Positions 44,894 through 53,228 of a stretch of 64,000 bases of DNA are shown piece after piece. Numbering within the stretch: the first letter of the stretch is position 1; each line of letters begins with the position of its first letter. The notes below the pieces were generated by a model, which saw nothing but the letters and a program-made list of their open reading frames with translations, was not told the DNA's origin and did no database searches. The stretch lies in assembly GCF_900167085.1 (NCBI RefSeq), contig NZ_FUXA01000006.1:186001-250000 (forward strand), read 5' to 3'. The translations under genes and the position numbers were made by a program. This stretch comes from Eubacterium ruminantium. GTDB taxonomy: Bacteria > Bacillota > Clostridia > Lachnospirales > Lachnospiraceae.

Positions 44894-47494
44894 TTATTCC
44901 TCCGTATTTATTTCTGTTTCTGATGTCTGTGTATCTGCTTCCGGATTTGTACCGGAAGAACTATCATCACTTATCTCTCTGATAACAACGTCTCCTACTT
45001 CGATTCCGTCAAGTATCATATATTTGGAAAGATTATTGCCTTTCTCATCCTTTATAGGTGCAAGTTTGACATATTCTTTCACAACTTCATCACCTACTTT
45101 TTTCCAAACATAAGTAAGTTCCGTTTTGTGAAACATTTCAGTATAGACAACACCGGCATCGATAAGCGGAATGTCATAAAATTCGTTGAAATTAAAATGT
45201 ATCATGAGGTCCCCGTCTGCTCTGGACTGGAATGCTTCCTCATAATTGAAATCCTCTTTAAATTTTTCAATATGGAACTGGTCATCAAATCCTTCGTTAG
45301 GAGTACAACTTACAATAAATACTTTTCCGTCCTGCTCGACAGGATATATAGCACGTCCATAAACACCATTTTGGTTAACAACCCCGCTAAATCCAATTGA
45401 CTTGGTTTTATAGATCTTTCCGTTAAATTCAACAGATATCTCTCTACCCAGTTCAGCCTGTTTCATTGGATATTCAGGTACTTCACCCACATAACTCGTG
45501 TTCTCATTCTTTTTCCTGATCTTTCTCATTTCAACGACAACTTCATTATAACTATCATCTCCTATAGAAACGACATGCTGTTTCTCTGAGTAGAATTTAC
45601 CTAAATGTATATATGGATTAATGAGTTTTACGATGCCGTCTCTATCCGAATAAACACTGATAATACCATTTCCATCATTATTCTCTTTCATAAGATCAAG
45701 ATTTTTCTGTAATGATTTAAGCATTGAATCGTAAATGAGATTTTCCAGCGAAATATCATAATCTAAACTCTGTAATGAAAGATCTTTACGTTCTTCAGCA
45801 TATAAAACTTTGCGTTCGGGAATTACAGGTTTCTGTATTTCATCCTTGTTTTTTTCGTCTTTATTATTTTCAGTTGATTCCTCATTATGTTTTTTAGCAT
45901 CACTGGATGTTGCATCATTTGGCGTAGCAAGTTTTTTATCATCAGGTACAATATCCGAATCTATCGAAGGTGACGCATTTTGATCATTACTGTTATTTAA
46001 AGGATTGCTTTGTGAATCATCAGTATTATAAATACCTGGTACATTTTCTTCCTTGATCGGAGGGTTTTCGATATTCTCTCTTAACTGACTATACATTTCC
46101 AAAGCATCTTCATGATTCTGCTGGAGAGAACGTATCCTCTGCTCACATTCTTTTATAGTTGCTGCAGTAATATCAGTTTTATAAGTAAAAAGAAGATCTC
46201 CCTTTTTAACTTCCTGACCGAATTCAACATCTATTGATTCAAAAACAACATTATTATGTTTGTTATAGAATCCGTAAATATTAGTATTTTTAGTATTAAT
46301 GTTTTTGCTCTTTACTTCTGAGATAAAATCTTCAGTTGTAATAGTATAGTCTTTATAAGTTGAAGGCTTTACATTTGAGAGTTCCGTATGAACTTCATCA
46401 TCCAGATCAAGGCCGTATTTAACTTCAACATACTGTCCGTCATTTTCTCCAAGCTCTATATCTCGTCTCTCAACGCTTTCGTTGTTCTTAACATAAACAT
46501 ATGCAATGGTTCCTTCGTATTTGATACAGTTCATGCATATGGATAATGCATCTTTAGCTAAAGTCTCTTTAAGAATAATGAAGACATTTTGTCCCATTTT
46601 GTATTTCTTTATATCTTTTGTAGTGAATTTAAGCGGAAGGCCGGAATTGTTTATACTTGCCAAAGATTTAACATTCTGAGAATACTTTATTTCTTTTGCC
46701 TCAACCTTCTTACCGTCTACATATGTATATATTTCATCATAATCATCACAATCAGTATTGATGATATTACTGTCACGGCAGATGATATATGGATCATCAT
46801 AATCACTTATAACAGCAACAACTTCATTCGGAAGTGCAACACTTGAAGTTGCAAGTTCCTTTACATATGTTACATATCCCGAATGTGTTGCAACTATATA
46901 TGATTTATCAATCTTATCTTTGAGCTCGTCATAATTCTTTGTCTTTTCATTAATAGTTCTGTCATAAAGCTCATTTTCGTATCTTCTGTCTTCTTCGCAA
47001 AGTTCTATTTCCATTTCAGCTTTTTCCATGGCATCATAGTCACCATTTACTTCAGCTTCATCATAATCATATCGTTTACCCTGAATATCGAGGTCAGTCT
47101 TATCGTTTGAAATAGATTTCTGACTTCTTTCATTATTAATACTTTCAGCAATATCATTCAGTTTTTCTTCTTCACTTAACATTAATCCCTCGGCGATAAT
47201 GTCACCTTTTTTAACATAATCACCGACTTTTACTTTCATATTGCTGATTGAAATATTCTCTGTTGTAAAAACAGGATATTCTTTCGGAACTACTGTTCCT
47301 ACTAAATAATCAATCTTTTTCAGTTCCCTAAGAGCCGGTTTTTCGAAAGTAACCATAGCATTCTTTGGTTCAAGAAGTTCAGGCTCATCATATGACTTTT
47401 TGCCGCATCCCGAAATCGAAAAAGTTGATATAGTCATAATGAAAGCCATTAAGAGGCATTTTATGTTGATTTTATTTCGCAATAACTTTTTCAC
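44894..47494 (-). CDS. Double-module membrane-fusion (adaptor) lipoprotein
   Basis: 866 residues with lipobox SISGC (Cys30). Two successive adaptor modules are visible: the first has a lipoyl/biotinyl-like half-motif VKVGDYVKKGDIIAEG (about 90), a charged coiled coil and a second half (THSGYVTYVKELA); the second has VEFGQEVKKGDLLFTYK (about 425), a long coiled-coil/low-complexity linker (Asn/Asp/Ser/Lys-rich, about 475-555) and SDRDGIVKLINPYIHLGKFYSE, with a C-terminal beta domain. A start codon GTG at 47492-47494 overlaps the previous gene by 23 bases. Adaptors of RND/MacB systems are normally about 350-450 residues with one module. Confidence 0.87.
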   Translation of the reverse strand: MKKLLRNKINIKCLLMAFIMTISTFSISGCGKKSYDEPELLEPKNAMVTFEKPALRELKKIDYLVGTVVPKEYPVFTTENISISNMKVKVGDYVKKGDIIAEGLMLSEEEKLNDIAESINNERSQKSISNDKTDLDIQGKRYDYDEAEVNGDYDAMEKAEMEIELCEEDRRYENELYDRTINEKTKNYDELKDKIDKSYIVATHSGYVTYVKELATSSVALPNEVVAVISDYDDPYIICRDSNIINTDCDDYDEIYTYVDGKKVEAKEIKYSQNVKSLASINNSGLPLKFTTKDIKKYKMGQNVFIILKETLAKDALSICMNCIKYEGTIAYVYVKNNESVERRDIELGENDGQYVEVKYGLDLDDEVHTELSNVKPSTYKDYTITTEDFISEVKSKNINTKNTNIYGFYNKHNNVVFESIDVEFGQEVKKGDLLFTYKTDITAATIKECEQRIRSLQQNHEDALEMYSQLRENIENPPIKEENVPGIYNTDDSQSNPLNNSNDQNASPSIDSDIVPDDKKLATPNDATSSDAKKHNEESTENNKDEKNKDEIQKPVIPERKVLYAEERKDLSLQSLDYDISLENLIYDSMLKSLQKNLDLMKENNDGNGIISVYSDRDGIVKLINPYIHLGKFYSEKQHVVSIGDDSYNEVVVEMRKIRKKNENTSYVGEVPEYPMKQAELGREISVEFNGKIYKTKSIGFSGVVNQNGVYGRAIYPVEQDGKVFIVSCTPNEGFDDQFHIEKFKEDFNYEEAFQSRADGDLMIHFNFNEFYDIPLIDAGVVYTEMFHKTELTYVWKKVGDEVVKEYVKLAPIKDEKGNNLSKYMILDGIEVGDVVIREISDDSSSGTNPEADTQTSETEINTEE

Positions 47495-48500
47495 CTTCGC
47501 TCAGTCCTTCCTTGATAATTATATTTTCACCGACTACTTCGCCGACCTGTATTTCTTTGGCTACCCTTATCCCTTCATCATTCAAGGTAAATACATAGTA
47601 TTTATCATCTTTATTCTTAACGCATACAGAAGGTAAATAAATAACATCTTTCTTAATTTCCTTGGCAATATGGGCAGATAAACCTTTAACAATTATTTTC
47701 TTCTCAAGATTATTTTTGATCTTTATATATAAAACAGTTCCTGCAGCACTTTTTTCTACTTTAGTTACCGTTGCATCCAGTTTCATATATGCACTGGTTG
47801 CCACTATATCCTGTCCCTCTTTAATCTTTACAGGAACCTGTGTTTCAACTTTATATGTATCATCACCGCTTTGGACAACCACATAGTCCGAAACAAAATC
47901 TATATTTTTACTGTAAGCTGCATCCGATACTTTCATGACTACGCCATCTTCTTCTGCTTTAAATATAAGTTTATCTTTAAAAGCATTTAATTCTTCAAGA
48001 TAAGCTTCAGCTATAATGATGGAGTCATTGCAGGAATTAACTTCCTTCTTTATATCTTCATCCGGATTGATACTTTTTCTGTTTTCCAGATGTCTTATTT
48101 TTGCTTCTGCTAATTCTTTCTGATCAACATATTGTTTGATCTCATCATCGAGGGATTTTGACTTGAATTTTACAAGCACATCACCTTTTTTAACGCTGTC
48201 ACCTATATCAACCATAAGTTCATCAAATTCGACATCAGCATATCCGGATGACATAATCTCATCTTCTTTGAGACGGTATCCACGTTCTTTATAATTATCA
48301 AGAACCATCTCTTCTTCGATATCATAAATTAGATCACCTTTTTGAACATAGGCCATAGGATATTCCATCCCTTCATATGGCTTCGGCGGTATTTCTACTA
48401 AATCATTTTTTCTTTCCATTGAACATCCCGTCAGGCCTGACAGAACTAAGATCATCGCCGAACATGTAAATACTTTTTTTAACCTTTTAAACCGTCTCAT
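47472..48500 (-). CDS. Membrane-fusion (adaptor) lipoprotein, single module
   Basis: 342 residues, lipobox GLTGC (Cys26). It shows the adaptor pattern: first lipoyl half VDIGDSVKKGDVLVKFKSKSLDDEI, a helical hairpin, second half FKAEEDGVVMKVSD, a beta-barrel part (VPVKIKEGQDIVATSAYMKLDATVTKV) and a C-terminal membrane-proximal region ending LSEGEKVIAK. The ATG at 48498-48500 has GGAG eight bases upstream. First gene of the operon, followed by the double-module adaptor. Confidence 0.9.
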   Translation of the reverse strand: MRRFKRLKKVFTCSAMILVLSGLTGCSMERKNDLVEIPPKPYEGMEYPMAYVQKGDLIYDIEEEMVLDNYKERGYRLKEDEIMSSGYADVEFDELMVDIGDSVKKGDVLVKFKSKSLDDEIKQYVDQKELAEAKIRHLENRKSINPDEDIKKEVNSCNDSIIIAEAYLEELNAFKDKLIFKAEEDGVVMKVSDAAYSKNIDFVSDYVVVQSGDDTYKVETQVPVKIKEGQDIVATSAYMKLDATVTKVEKSAAGTVLYIKIKNNLEKKIIVKGLSAHIAKEIKKDVIYLPSVCVKNKDDKYYVFTLNDEGIRVAKEIQVGEVVGENIIIKEGLSEGEKVIAK

Positions 48501-48513
48501 AATGTACACTCCA

Positions 48514-48529
48514 AAAATAAGCTTATTTT
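48514..48529. promoter_or_regulatory. Perfect 16-base palindrome in the leader of the adaptor/ABC operon
   Basis: AAAATAAGCTTATTTT is self-complementary and ends 14 bases before the first start codon, adjoining the ribosome site. Its function is unknown; it could be an operator. Confidence 0.5.
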
Positions 48530-48570
48530 CGTTTTACAATACTGATTATTACAGATAAATGTTTCAAACT

Positions 48571-48600
48571 TGTATCAATTTGTATCAATTTGCATCATTT
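48571..48600. promoter_or_regulatory. Decamer direct repeats: candidate response-regulator site
   Basis: TGTATCAATT occurs at 48571-48580 and 48581-48590, with a third near-copy TGCATCATTT at 48591-48600 and a looser one at 48560-48569. A ten-base period on one DNA face is typical of OmpR/PhoB-family binding. On the minus strand an AATAAT -10-like element (TGTAATAAT) follows at the expected side, before the first adaptor gene. It is probably the autoregulatory site of the 36342-36998 regulator. Confidence 0.55.
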
Positions 48601-48669
48601 TTTATAAAAATCATAAATCCGTTCATTTCACTTCATATAAAACCGTATTAATTTGTTTCAGAAATAAAA

Positions 48670-48704
48670 AAATCTGAATGCCGTCAAATACGACATTCAG
48701 ATTT
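48670..48704 (-). terminator. Terminator of the 143-residue membrane-protein gene
   Basis: Eleven-base-pair stem (48670-48680 with 48694-48704) flanked by an A-run that reads as a T-run on the minus strand. It insulates the adaptor/ABC operon from upstream transcription. Confidence 0.88.
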
Positions 48705-48719
48705 AATAGTTTAATCTTA

Positions 48720-49151
48720 TTAATCTTTTTTATTGAGTACCTCTGTTGATTCATTATCACTGTTGTCTTCTTCATCTTCATCAAAATCATCAACATCATC
48801 AAGATCTTCAACCACAGGTGCATCAATATGAATCTTATTCTCACTCTTACGATTAAGAGTTTCTTCTTTAAGTTTTTTAAGTGCATCCTTATCGATCTCG
48901 CCGCTAGCTACTTTGCTTTCATATTCAGCACGGAGTTCTTTAAGATGCTTTCTATCATAAACCATATCCACAATAAATATTGGGAAATAGAATAATGCAC
49001 CGACAAAAAGGAATAATCCCATCTTGTCATACATATAATCATTTACATTATATTCATCATGTCCAACACGGAATTTTTTGAAATCCAGTGCAACATAAAT
49101 ATTTATAATAATATATGCTGCGATAGCTACTGCTAAAACAATCCACCACAT
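48720..49151 (-). CDS. Two-pass membrane protein with acidic tail, 143 residues
   Basis: Unrecognised. It starts MWWIVLAVAIAAYIIINIYVALDF (first membrane segment about 2-21), has a second hydrophobic segment (about 44-62), a charged region resembling a helical coiled coil (DRKHLKELRAEYESKVASGE) and an Asp/Glu-rich C-terminus. ATG 49149-49151 is ten bases from AGGAGG; an upstream in-frame TTG precedes the ribosome site. It has its own promoter and terminator, so it is probably monocistronic. Confidence 0.75.
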   Translation of the reverse strand: MWWIVLAVAIAAYIIINIYVALDFKKFRVGHDEYNVNDYMYDKMGLFLFVGALFYFPIFIVDMVYDRKHLKELRAEYESKVASGEIDKDALKKLKEETLNRKSENKIHIDAPVVEDLDDVDDFDEDEEDNSDNESTEVLNKKD

Positions 49152-49198
49152 TATATTATATCCTCCTAAATTCAAGTATTAATCCATAATCAATGATT

Positions 49199-49228
49199 AT
49201 TATACAACATAGCCATATTATTATTCAA
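49199..49228 (-). promoter_or_regulatory. Promoter of the 143-residue membrane-protein gene
   Basis: Minus-strand TTGAAT (49223-49228), 18-base spacer and a perfect TATAAT (49199-49204), overlapping the end of the pseudouridine-synthase gene. Confidence 0.6.
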
Positions 49229-50165
49229 GTCTTGATAATACCTTATTGAAGTACTCAGGAAGTTCTGAATTAAACTCAATATACTCCTTAGTTGATGGAT
49301 GAATAAAACCGAGTTTTCCTGCATGAAGCATCTGTCCCGCAAGATTAAAAGGACATTTCTTAGGCCCATATACATCATCTCCCAAAAGAGGATGATTGAT
49401 ACTTGTCATATGTACTCTAATCTGGTGAGTACGTCCTGTTTCAAGTCTTAACTGAACCAAAGAAAAATCATTTTTGAGTTTTCTCAGAACCGTATAATGT
49501 GTAACAGCTCTTCTTCCATCAGGAACTATAGCCATCTTCTTTCTGTCATTCTTACTTCTACCTATAGGTTTATCCACTGTTCCTTCAGTTTCCGAAAATG
49601 AATTATAAACAATGGCTGTATATTCTCTGGTAATAGAATGAACGCTGAACTGCTCACTTAAACTCTTATGAGCCATATCATTTTTACAGATAACCAAGAG
49701 CCCTGATGTGTTCATATCAATTCTATGAACTATGCCGGGACGCATTATTCCGTTGATTCCGGAAAGCTGATTACCAAAATGATACATAAGAGCATTTACC
49801 AAAGTTCCGCTATAATGGCCTACTGCCGGATGAACAACCATCCCTTGAGGCTTATTGATTATGACAATATCATTATCATCATAGACAATATCCAGAGGAA
49901 TATTCTCAGGTTCAATGGATAATTCCTCAGGTTCGGGAATGGCAAGAGTAATCTTATCGCCCTTCCTTATCTTATAACTTGCCTTGGCTTTTTTATCATT
50001 AACACTTATATTTCCTGCATCTATAAGCTGCTGAATATATGAACGTGACATATCTTCTCTTTCATCAGAAAGAAATTTATCAAGTCTCATTCCTACAAGG
50101 AAATCATCAGGAAATAAATTCACAGTTTCTAACATAGCTGATTCATTATCATTTAATGAAGACAT
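49221..50165 (-). CDS. rluD: RluD-family 23S rRNA pseudouridine synthase
   Basis: 314 residues: an S4 RNA-binding domain (about 22-85), then a catalytic domain with VHPAVGHYSGTLVNAL, the catalytic Asp in HRIDMNTSGLLVICK, RTHQIRVHM and HPLLGDDVYG. Start ATG 50163-50165, with AAGGG inside the lspA end; upstream in-frame codons are within lspA. It follows lspA directly, as in many Firmicutes. Other RluA-family members (RluC, RluB type) are possible. Confidence 0.94.
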   Translation of the reverse strand: MSSLNDNESAMLETVNLFPDDFLVGMRLDKFLSDEREDMSRSYIQQLIDAGNISVNDKKAKASYKIRKGDKITLAIPEPEELSIEPENIPLDIVYDDNDIVIINKPQGMVVHPAVGHYSGTLVNALMYHFGNQLSGINGIMRPGIVHRIDMNTSGLLVICKNDMAHKSLSEQFSVHSITREYTAIVYNSFSETEGTVDKPIGRSKNDRKKMAIVPDGRRAVTHYTVLRKLKNDFSLVQLRLETGRTHQIRVHMTSINHPLLGDDVYGPKKCPFNLAGQMLHAGKLGFIHPSTKEYIEFNSELPEYFNKVLSRLE

Positions 50166-50166
50166 A

Positions 50167-50892
50167 TTATTCACCCTTTGCCTTCTCAATTATCTTCCCA
50201 TCTTTATCAATTACAGAACCTCCGAGAATAACATCAATATCTTTCATTCCATAACGGAATATCAAAAGGAAAATAATAACTACTATACTTAAAGTTACAT
50301 ATATATCTGCGACATTAAAAACCGGAAAATCAATCAATTTGAAATATAAAAAGTCAGTTACAGATCCAAGTCGGATTCTGTCTATGATATTCCCAACTGC
50401 TCCTGATAATAAAAATACTACGCAAATACGAAGGGATCTATATCTTTTATATTTCAGAAGATTAATATAAACATAAATAATCAAACCTATCATTATTACG
50501 GCGATTGTTATCGGTACAGCAGGAGTTTTATCAAACATTCCCCAGGCTGAACCTTTATTTCTAATATGCTGAAATTCAAATACGTCTTTAATAACGCTTT
50601 TACCTTCGCCGACTTTATAATTTTCGGTGATCAATAATTTTGTGATCTGATCTAATGCAATAAGTATGATTGCTCCAAATATAGTCCAAAGATAAATCCT
50701 GCCTCTGTAACTTGCATCAGTTCTTTCATTAGAAAGCTTTTTACCTTTACTTGTCTCTTTTGTATTACGATCTTTTTCTTCTTTTTCTGAAATTTTACTT
50801 TCTATTTCTTCTTGGAGTTTTTTATATTTCTCTTCTATTGATTTAATATCTTTTAGTTTTATGTTTTTTAAATTTTCTTCTTCTTTTCCCAT
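50167..50892 (-). CDS. lspA: Lipoprotein signal peptidase with charged N-terminal extension
   Basis: Aspartyl protease cleaving prolipoproteins before the lipidated cysteine. About four membrane segments; conserved DQITKLLI, HIRNKGSAWG, GNIIDRIRLGSVTDFL and FNVADIYV, with catalytic aspartates in the last two. The family is usually about 160 residues; this one is 241, because residues 1-70 are Lys/Glu-rich predicted helix absent from ordinary LspA. The operon next door encodes five putative substrates. Confidence 0.94.
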   Translation of the reverse strand: MGKEEENLKNIKLKDIKSIEEKYKKLQEEIESKISEKEEKDRNTKETSKGKKLSNERTDASYRGRIYLWTIFGAIILIALDQITKLLITENYKVGEGKSVIKDVFEFQHIRNKGSAWGMFDKTPAVPITIAVIMIGLIIYVYINLLKYKRYRSLRICVVFLLSGAVGNIIDRIRLGSVTDFLYFKLIDFPVFNVADIYVTLSIVVIIFLLIFRYGMKDIDVILGGSVIDKDGKIIEKAKGE

Positions 50893-50916
50893 CAATAAAA
50901 CCTATCCATCTGTTAT

Positions 50917-52014
50917 TTAAATATTCAAAGAGATATAATAATCAAGAGCCATTCTCATATCATCATCTATAACTTCTCTGGTTATAAACGCTTCTCCAAT
51001 GCCCTTTAATAAAATGAATTTAATGCTTCCTCCATCGACCTTTTTGTCATTCTTTGTAAAATCAATAATCTTTTCTATATCAATATTCTTTGGTAAAGAA
51101 GGAAGGCCAAATGATTTACAAAGATTAATGATCCTGTTATGATCTTCCTCGGAAATATATCCTTTTTTCATTGAAATGTATGAAGCCATAACGGTTCCCG
51201 AATGAACACACTGTCCATGAAGAAGTTTTAAATTCATATATTTTTCAACTGCATGTCCGATAGTATGACCGAGATTAAGAAGAGCTCTGTCACCTTTCTC
51301 TGTAGGATCCTTTTCCACAACATTTTTCTTAACAATGTTGCTGCATTTGATCAAATGGATCAAAGCATCTTTATCACGTGCATTTATCAAATCAATGTTT
51401 TCTTCAAGCCATTCGAAGAATTCTTTATCCTTTATAAGTGCGGACTTAACTACCTCACCCATACCACTATAAAACTGATCTTCATCAAGTGTTTTGATCG
51501 TTTCATAATTTATATAAACAAGCTTTGGCATATGGAAGGCTCCAACCATATTCTTGTATGAATCAAAATCAACACCGGTCTTTCCGCCTATACTTGAATC
51601 AACGTCGGCAAGGAGTGTTGTAGGAACCTGAATAAAATCTATTCCTCTCAAGTATGTTGCAGCTGTAAATCCGGACATATCTCCTGTAACGCCGCCACCT
51701 AAAGCAAGTATAAAATCATGTCTGTCAAACTTCTCAAGGATAAGCTTCTCATAAATATCTCTGACCACATTCAGATTCTTACTGCTTTCTCCTTCAGGAA
51801 ATATAAAATATGATAAAAACTTACATTTAGGCTTGGTAACACGCAAAATAGCATCCAGATATAAGGATGCTACTTTGGAATCTGTAACCACAAGACACTT
51901 TTTATCAGATGCATTAAAACCATCCAGAAAAGTTCCGAGGTCATCAAATGTATTATTGTAAGTAATATCATAAACAGGAACATCATTTAAATTTATAATC
52001 AATCTGTCACTCAT
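50917..52014 (-). CDS. aroB: 3-dehydroquinate synthase
   Basis: Second enzyme of the shikimate pathway, converting DAHP to dehydroquinate. Full length at 365 residues: ALGGGVTGDMSGFTAATYLRGI, QVPTTLLADVDSSIGGKTGVDF, GMGEVVKSALI, and the zinc-ligand GHTIGHAVE ... LLHGQCVHSG. It lies between divIVA and lspA, an unusual site for a shikimate gene; no other shikimate gene is in the window. Confidence 0.97.
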   Translation of the reverse strand: MSDRLIINLNDVPVYDITYNNTFDDLGTFLDGFNASDKKCLVVTDSKVASLYLDAILRVTKPKCKFLSYFIFPEGESSKNLNVVRDIYEKLILEKFDRHDFILALGGGVTGDMSGFTAATYLRGIDFIQVPTTLLADVDSSIGGKTGVDFDSYKNMVGAFHMPKLVYINYETIKTLDEDQFYSGMGEVVKSALIKDKEFFEWLEENIDLINARDKDALIHLIKCSNIVKKNVVEKDPTEKGDRALLNLGHTIGHAVEKYMNLKLLHGQCVHSGTVMASYISMKKGYISEEDHNRIINLCKSFGLPSLPKNIDIEKIIDFTKNDKKVDGGSIKFILLKGIGEAFITREVIDDDMRMALDYYISLNI

Positions 52015-52044
52015 AAAACACTCCTACTTATGTATTATTGTTAT

Positions 52045-53190
52045 TTATAAAAATGTAAAACCATCTTCATCAGCAACCGGGAAAATATCATCATTACCGC
52101 TTACCTTGAGATTCTGCTCAAGTCCACTTCCGAGACTTCCCGAAGCTTCTTCATCTTCAACATGATGTCTGAGATTATCTGAACTACTAACCCTTTCCGA
52201 CATCATTGATTCTATATCATTATATTCACTTGCCGGACGAAATGATAAAGTCTTTGAAGCTGAAGAAAATGCATCACGCTTTGGCTTATAATCTTCTTCT
52301 TTCTCTTCTTTTATCGTGAATGTCGGCTTTGGTTTTTCTTCCTTACTGTTCTGCTTATTTGCAAAATTTAAAACCTTTTCATCGTTAGAATTCGCAGCAG
52401 AATCAGTTTTGGTTCTGCTGCTTAAATGGGGGGAGTTGTTGTCTCCGCTTTTAAACGGATCTATACCTGTCCCTCCAAGCATTGAACCATATACATCATT
52501 CGTGCTATTTGTATTATTTTTACTGCCTTTTAATTCAAGATTAGTTCTTCCAAGTTTGGAATTTGATCTTTTTTCAGGTAATGAATTATTTCCAAATACT
52601 TTTTCAAAATCATCGAAATCTTCTTTAATATCAAGATCATCCAGAGTCTCAAATCCTACACCTAAAGCGCGACCGAAATTTGTACCCTGCATATTCTTCT
52701 TATCATTTCTGTTTGAAGACGCAAAATTGGGATCAATCTTCGCATCAGGATCGATATCATGAAGATCGATTACTTCAAACATTTTTTTAACAAGAGTGGC
52801 AAACTCACTTTTGTACTCAGCATATCTTGTTTCAAGAGCTCTGAGTTTATTCTCCATACGCTCAAGATCTTTGTATGCCTGATTTACAATTTCATTTGCT
52901 CTATTCTTTGCTTCCAACTCAATATTCTTTGCTTCTTTAGCAGCATTTGTTACCGACTGCTGTGAATTTTTTTCAGCAAGCATAAGATTCTTCTGAAGCT
53001 GTTCCTCAGTCGTCTTATAATGCTGTAATCCATCATTAAGTGTGATGACTTTTTCCTTTAATTCCGCATTAGAACGATAGAGCTCTTCATAACTTCTTGA
53101 GACCTCTTCGAAAAATTTGGTTACGTCATCTTTGCTGTAGCCAAATCCGGTTTTGAACTTTTTCTGCTGTATATCAACCGGTGTTAACAT
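52045..53190 (-). CDS. divIVA: DivIVA-family cell-division/polarity protein
   Basis: 381 residues. The N-terminal lipid-binding domain is MLTPVDIQQKKFKTGFGYSKDDVTKFFEEVSR, followed by coiled coil (about 35-140) and a long disordered C-terminal region rich in Ser, Asn, Asp and Lys. DivIVA senses negative membrane curvature and recruits division or pole factors. GGAGG precedes the ATG. It is longer than the Bacillus protein (about 160-170) owing to the C-terminal tail. Confidence 0.93.
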   Translation of the reverse strand: MLTPVDIQQKKFKTGFGYSKDDVTKFFEEVSRSYEELYRSNAELKEKVITLNDGLQHYKTTEEQLQKNLMLAEKNSQQSVTNAAKEAKNIELEAKNRANEIVNQAYKDLERMENKLRALETRYAEYKSEFATLVKKMFEVIDLHDIDPDAKIDPNFASSNRNDKKNMQGTNFGRALGVGFETLDDLDIKEDFDDFEKVFGNNSLPEKRSNSKLGRTNLELKGSKNNTNSTNDVYGSMLGGTGIDPFKSGDNNSPHLSSRTKTDSAANSNDEKVLNFANKQNSKEEKPKPTFTIKEEKEEDYKPKRDAFSSASKTLSFRPASEYNDIESMMSERVSSSDNLRHHVEDEEASGSLGSGLEQNLKVSGNDDIFPVADEDGFTFL

Positions 53191-53228
53191 TTACTTTTCC
53201 CTCCGCCCATATAACCTATAGCGTTTTA

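Noticed and set aside
52316-52762. A plus-strand open frame of 148 codons
   Set aside because: It is antisense to divIVA and reflects that gene's low-complexity tail; no promoter or ribosome site.
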